This document shows positions 5,779-7,732 of a DNA stretch of 7,732 bases, in pieces. A program made the position numbers and the translations under genes. Origin of the DNA: Actinomycetes bacterium (GTDB lineage: Bacteria; Actinomycetota; Acidimicrobiia; Acidimicrobiales; Acidimicrobiaceae); assembly GCA_021790495.1 (NCBI GenBank), contig JAJYGZ010000122.1, forward strand, positions 1-7,732, read 5' to 3'. Under the pieces are notes generated by a model, which had not been told where the DNA came from, searched no databases, and saw nothing but the letters and a program-made list of their open reading frames with translations. How positions within the stretch are numbered: position 1 is the first letter of the stretch; every line of letters starts with the position of its first letter.

Positions 5779-7302
5779 ATGCGCGATATCGTCGAGGCTC
5801 ACGAACGGGTCAAGGACTTCGAATGGACTGCAACATACGCAGCTAAGCCGGACCGGTACCCCACGAAGTACAAGATTCCGAAAAAGACCAAGGATCCGTT
5901 CCGTCATCTCATTCGCGACTACATGTCCATGGAGCAGGAGAAGGATGAGCGCCAGTACGGGGCTCTGGAAGATGTGCTTGCGCGTTCGGGTTATCCCGCC
6001 CAAGCCGAGCGAAGGTGGATGGAGATCCTAAAGGTAGCCGTTCCCGTCGTCAACTTCGGTGAGTACGCCGCGATGAAGAGTTGCGGGCAGCTAATCGACA
6101 CGATCGACAACGCCGAACTTCGCCAGGGCTATATGGCACAGATGCTCGACGAGATACGTCACACAAACCAAGAGATGTACCTCACGCGCTTCTTCGCCAA
6201 ACATGCTGCGGATCCAGAGGGTTTCGCCCAAGCAATGAAGTTGAAGGGCACCAACATGTTCAATCGGGCCGGTCGGGCGGCGCTCGAAGCCTTTTTCGTG
6301 GGTGATCCGATCGAAGGAGCTCTTAATCTGCAAGTGGTCGCCGAGACTGCGTATACGAATCCGATATTCGTGGCTATGACGGAGGTGGCCGCACTCAATG
6401 GCGACCAATCCACTCCGTCGGTATTTTTGAGCATTCAATCCGACGAGGCCCGGCATATGGCCAATGGCTACGCCACGCTGGCCGCGGTAGTCTCCGAGCC
6501 GGATAATCTTCCTCATCTTCAAGCCGACTTCGACCGAGCATTCTGGCGCCAACATGCGTTCTTGGACCCGTTCCTCGGCGTTGTCTATGACTACTTCCAG
6601 AAAAACCGGAGTTCCAGCTACCAGGAAAAGTGGCAGGAATGGATCGCCGATGACTGGGTCGGTTCATATATCGCCAAGCTGGAACCGTTCGGTTTGAAGC
6701 TGCCGCGCTGGTTCCCCGAAGCACAGGAGCGGATGAAATGGGTTGGGCATACCGGAGCGATGCTGGCGTTCTCGGCCTGGCCATTGCAGTTCTGGCGGTT
6801 CGATCCGCTGACCAACGAGGACTTTGACTGGTTCGAGTTGAAGTATCCAGGCTGGTATGACCATTATGGCTTCTTCTGGGAAGGCTATCGCGAGTTGCTC
6901 GATCCCAAGGACGGCGCGAGCACGCTTTCGCTGTTCGAGAGTCTGCCTCCACTATGCAGAGTGTGTCAGATGCCAACGATCTTCCCGCGAATCGACATTA
7001 CCACCGCCAGGATTAGAGAGTATGGGGGTGTCCGCCATGCGTTTTGTTCGGATGCGTGCGAATTCATCTTCTGGGAGGATCCACAAAAGTTCCTTGCCTA
7101 CAAGACCTTTTATGAGCTCTACAACGGTTACTCCCTCGACGAGTACATAATGGAAAACGGGCTGCTCCGAGCCGACGGCAAGACCCTTCTGGCTCAGCCC
7201 TCGCTCGACGATGAGAAGTTGTGGACAATCGACGACATACGAGCGCTCCAATACGAAATTAAGAATCCCCTCGATTCGCTAGATTCGGACTGGGTCTCAT
7301 GA
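5779..7302 (+). CDS. soluble diiron monooxygenase hydroxylase, alpha subunit
   Basis: This 507-residue catalytic subunit of a soluble diiron (methane/propane/phenol/toluene type) monooxygenase uses O2 and electrons from a reductase to hydroxylate or epoxidise a hydrocarbon in the cytoplasm. All six iron ligands are visible: Glu95, Glu125 and His128 (DEIRH), Glu189, Glu223 and His226 (DEARH). The active-site Thr193 matches MmoX Thr213, and the constant 19-20 residue offset from MmoX confirms the alignment. Glu132 takes the place of MmoX Cys151. Further matches are TPSVFLSIQSDEARHMANGY (212-231), YPGWYDHYG (356-364) and DGKTLLAQP (466-474). A Cys cluster, C393-x2-C396 and C423-x3-C427, is absent from MmoX but present in propane monooxygenase (PrmA) alpha subunits, so it may belong near groups 5/6. 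AGGAG lies 8 nt before the ATG. The substrate cannot be called. Confidence 0.95.
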   Translation: MRDIVEAHERVKDFEWTATYAAKPDRYPTKYKIPKKTKDPFRHLIRDYMSMEQEKDERQYGALEDVLARSGYPAQAERRWMEILKVAVPVVNFGEYAAMKSCGQLIDTIDNAELRQGYMAQMLDEIRHTNQEMYLTRFFAKHAADPEGFAQAMKLKGTNMFNRAGRAALEAFFVGDPIEGALNLQVVAETAYTNPIFVAMTEVAALNGDQSTPSVFLSIQSDEARHMANGYATLAAVVSEPDNLPHLQADFDRAFWRQHAFLDPFLGVVYDYFQKNRSSSYQEKWQEWIADDWVGSYIAKLEPFGLKLPRWFPEAQERMKWVGHTGAMLAFSAWPLQFWRFDPLTNEDFDWFELKYPGWYDHYGFFWEGYRELLDPKDGASTLSLFESLPPLCRVCQMPTIFPRIDITTARIREYGGVRHAFCSDACEFIFWEDPQKFLAYKTFYELYNGYSLDEYIMENGLLRADGKTLLAQPSLDDEKLWTIDDIRALQYEIKNPLDSLDSDWVS

Positions 7303-7732
7303 CGACGGCCAACGCCTTAGGGTCCCCGAAAGCTCCGCGGGACTTTACCTACATCAAGCCTCGCAAGCGCCGCATCTCTGAGTACGAGGCTGTTACTTGC
7401 TATACGCAGCCCGATCCAGACGGCTTTGACAAGGAAGGTTGGTTTCTGAGAACCACGGAGGGCCGTACGGCCTGGATGCGGGACTCGACCAAACTGGTGC
7501 ACCCGCACTGGTTCGACTTCCGGGACCCGGCGTCTCAGTGGCAGCGGACCTATGTGCGGATGCAGGCCGAGCAAGAGCGTTCGATTGAGCGCTTTTGCGA
7601 GGACTCGGGAGAGTCAGGTGCTTTTGACGGCTTCGATCCGACCTGGACGTCGGAGATCATTCGAGGTCACTACCGGATTTGGTCCTTCTTTGAATACGGG
7701 GTATTCCGTGCGTTCGCCCAGGCGCAGCGTGA
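7299..7732 (+). CDS. soluble diiron monooxygenase hydroxylase, beta subunit (5' part)
   Basis: The ATG overlaps the alpha-subunit stop (ATGA), with no strong ribosome site of its own, so translation is probably coupled. The frame runs to the window end; 144 residues are visible of a family usually about 330-390 long. Matching features are ISEYEAVTCYTQPDPDGF (26-43), the conserved W-F-D-F-R-D-P (71-77) followed by QWQRTY (80-85), and EYGVFRAFAQAQR (132-144), typical of the ferritin-like but metal-free beta subunit that pairs with alpha to form the hydroxylase. Alpha immediately followed by beta differs from prmABCD clusters, in which the reductase gene lies between them. Reductase and coupling-protein genes would be expected downstream, outside the window. 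Confidence 0.88.
   Translation, partial: MTTANALGSPKAPRDFTYIKPRKRRISEYEAVTCYTQPDPDGFDKEGWFLRTTEGRTAWMRDSTKLVHPHWFDFRDPASQWQRTYVRMQAEQERSIERFCEDSGESGAFDGFDPTWTSEIIRGHYRIWSFFEYGVFRAFAQAQR

Noticed and set aside
5704..6003. Minus-strand 99-residue frame over the start of the alpha subunit.
   Set aside because: Antisense to the conserved N-terminus of the hydroxylase, and no ribosome site or recognisable motif.
1..7732. CRISPR array, tRNA, rRNA, insertion sequence or integrase.
   Set aside because: No regularly spaced repeats, cloverleaf-like segments, terminal inverted repeats or transposase motifs were found on either strand by eye.

Overview
The window reads as chromosomal DNA of an actinobacterium. 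GC looks like the mid-to-high 50s percent by eye. Two things point that way: an adjacent pair of coenzyme F420 genes (cofD/fbiA and cofE/fbiB), and the closeness of that pair to a sugar-1-phosphate nucleotidyltransferase. That neighbourhood recalls the mycobacterial fbiA-fbiB-manB region. Because CofE stands alone instead of being the two-domain FbiB, a deep-branching lineage such as Acidimicrobiia fits better than Mycobacterium. This placement is inference; there is no rRNA or tRNA here.

Layout. (1) Positions 1-1496, plus strand: the 3' end of an NDP-sugar pyrophosphorylase with a left-handed beta-helix tail, overlapping by 4 nt an SDR-type NAD-dependent sugar epimerase/dehydratase. Together they suggest nucleotide-sugar supply for a cell-surface glycan. 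(2) Positions 1529-3197, minus strand: cofE and cofD, overlapping by 8 nt and converging on the sugar genes. They build the phospholactate side chain and glutamate tail of F420. (3) Positions 3198-3762: a 565-nt interval without an intact conventional gene. It is not plain spacer. On the minus strand it holds a 47-codon reading frame overlapping the end of the regulator gene, then a frame that looks coding only if one base is skipped at a C run. It also has a perfect 22-bp palindrome and a three-part set of mutually exclusive complementary 8-mers, one of which contains a Shine-Dalgarno sequence. (4) Positions 3763-5625 (or 5697), minus strand: a long PucR/CdaR-type transcriptional regulator. 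(5) Positions 5626-5778: the divergent control region. (6) Positions 5779-7732, plus strand: the start of a soluble diiron monooxygenase (SDIMO) operon, with a complete hydroxylase alpha subunit overlapping the beta subunit, which runs off the window.

How it fits together. The PucR-type regulator and the SDIMO operon are head-to-head across about 150 bp, so the regulator is the obvious candidate controller of a hydrocarbon oxygenase (alkane, alkene, aromatic or cyclic-ether substrate; not decidable here). All six diiron ligands of the alpha subunit are visible. The active-site position that is Cys151 in MmoX is Glu132 here, and the C-terminal part carries a C-x2-C...C-x3-C cluster that MmoX lacks. 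The best candidates for something undescribed are this variant oxygenase with its PucR-type regulator, and the compact small-ORF/RNA-structure interval between pucR and cofD.
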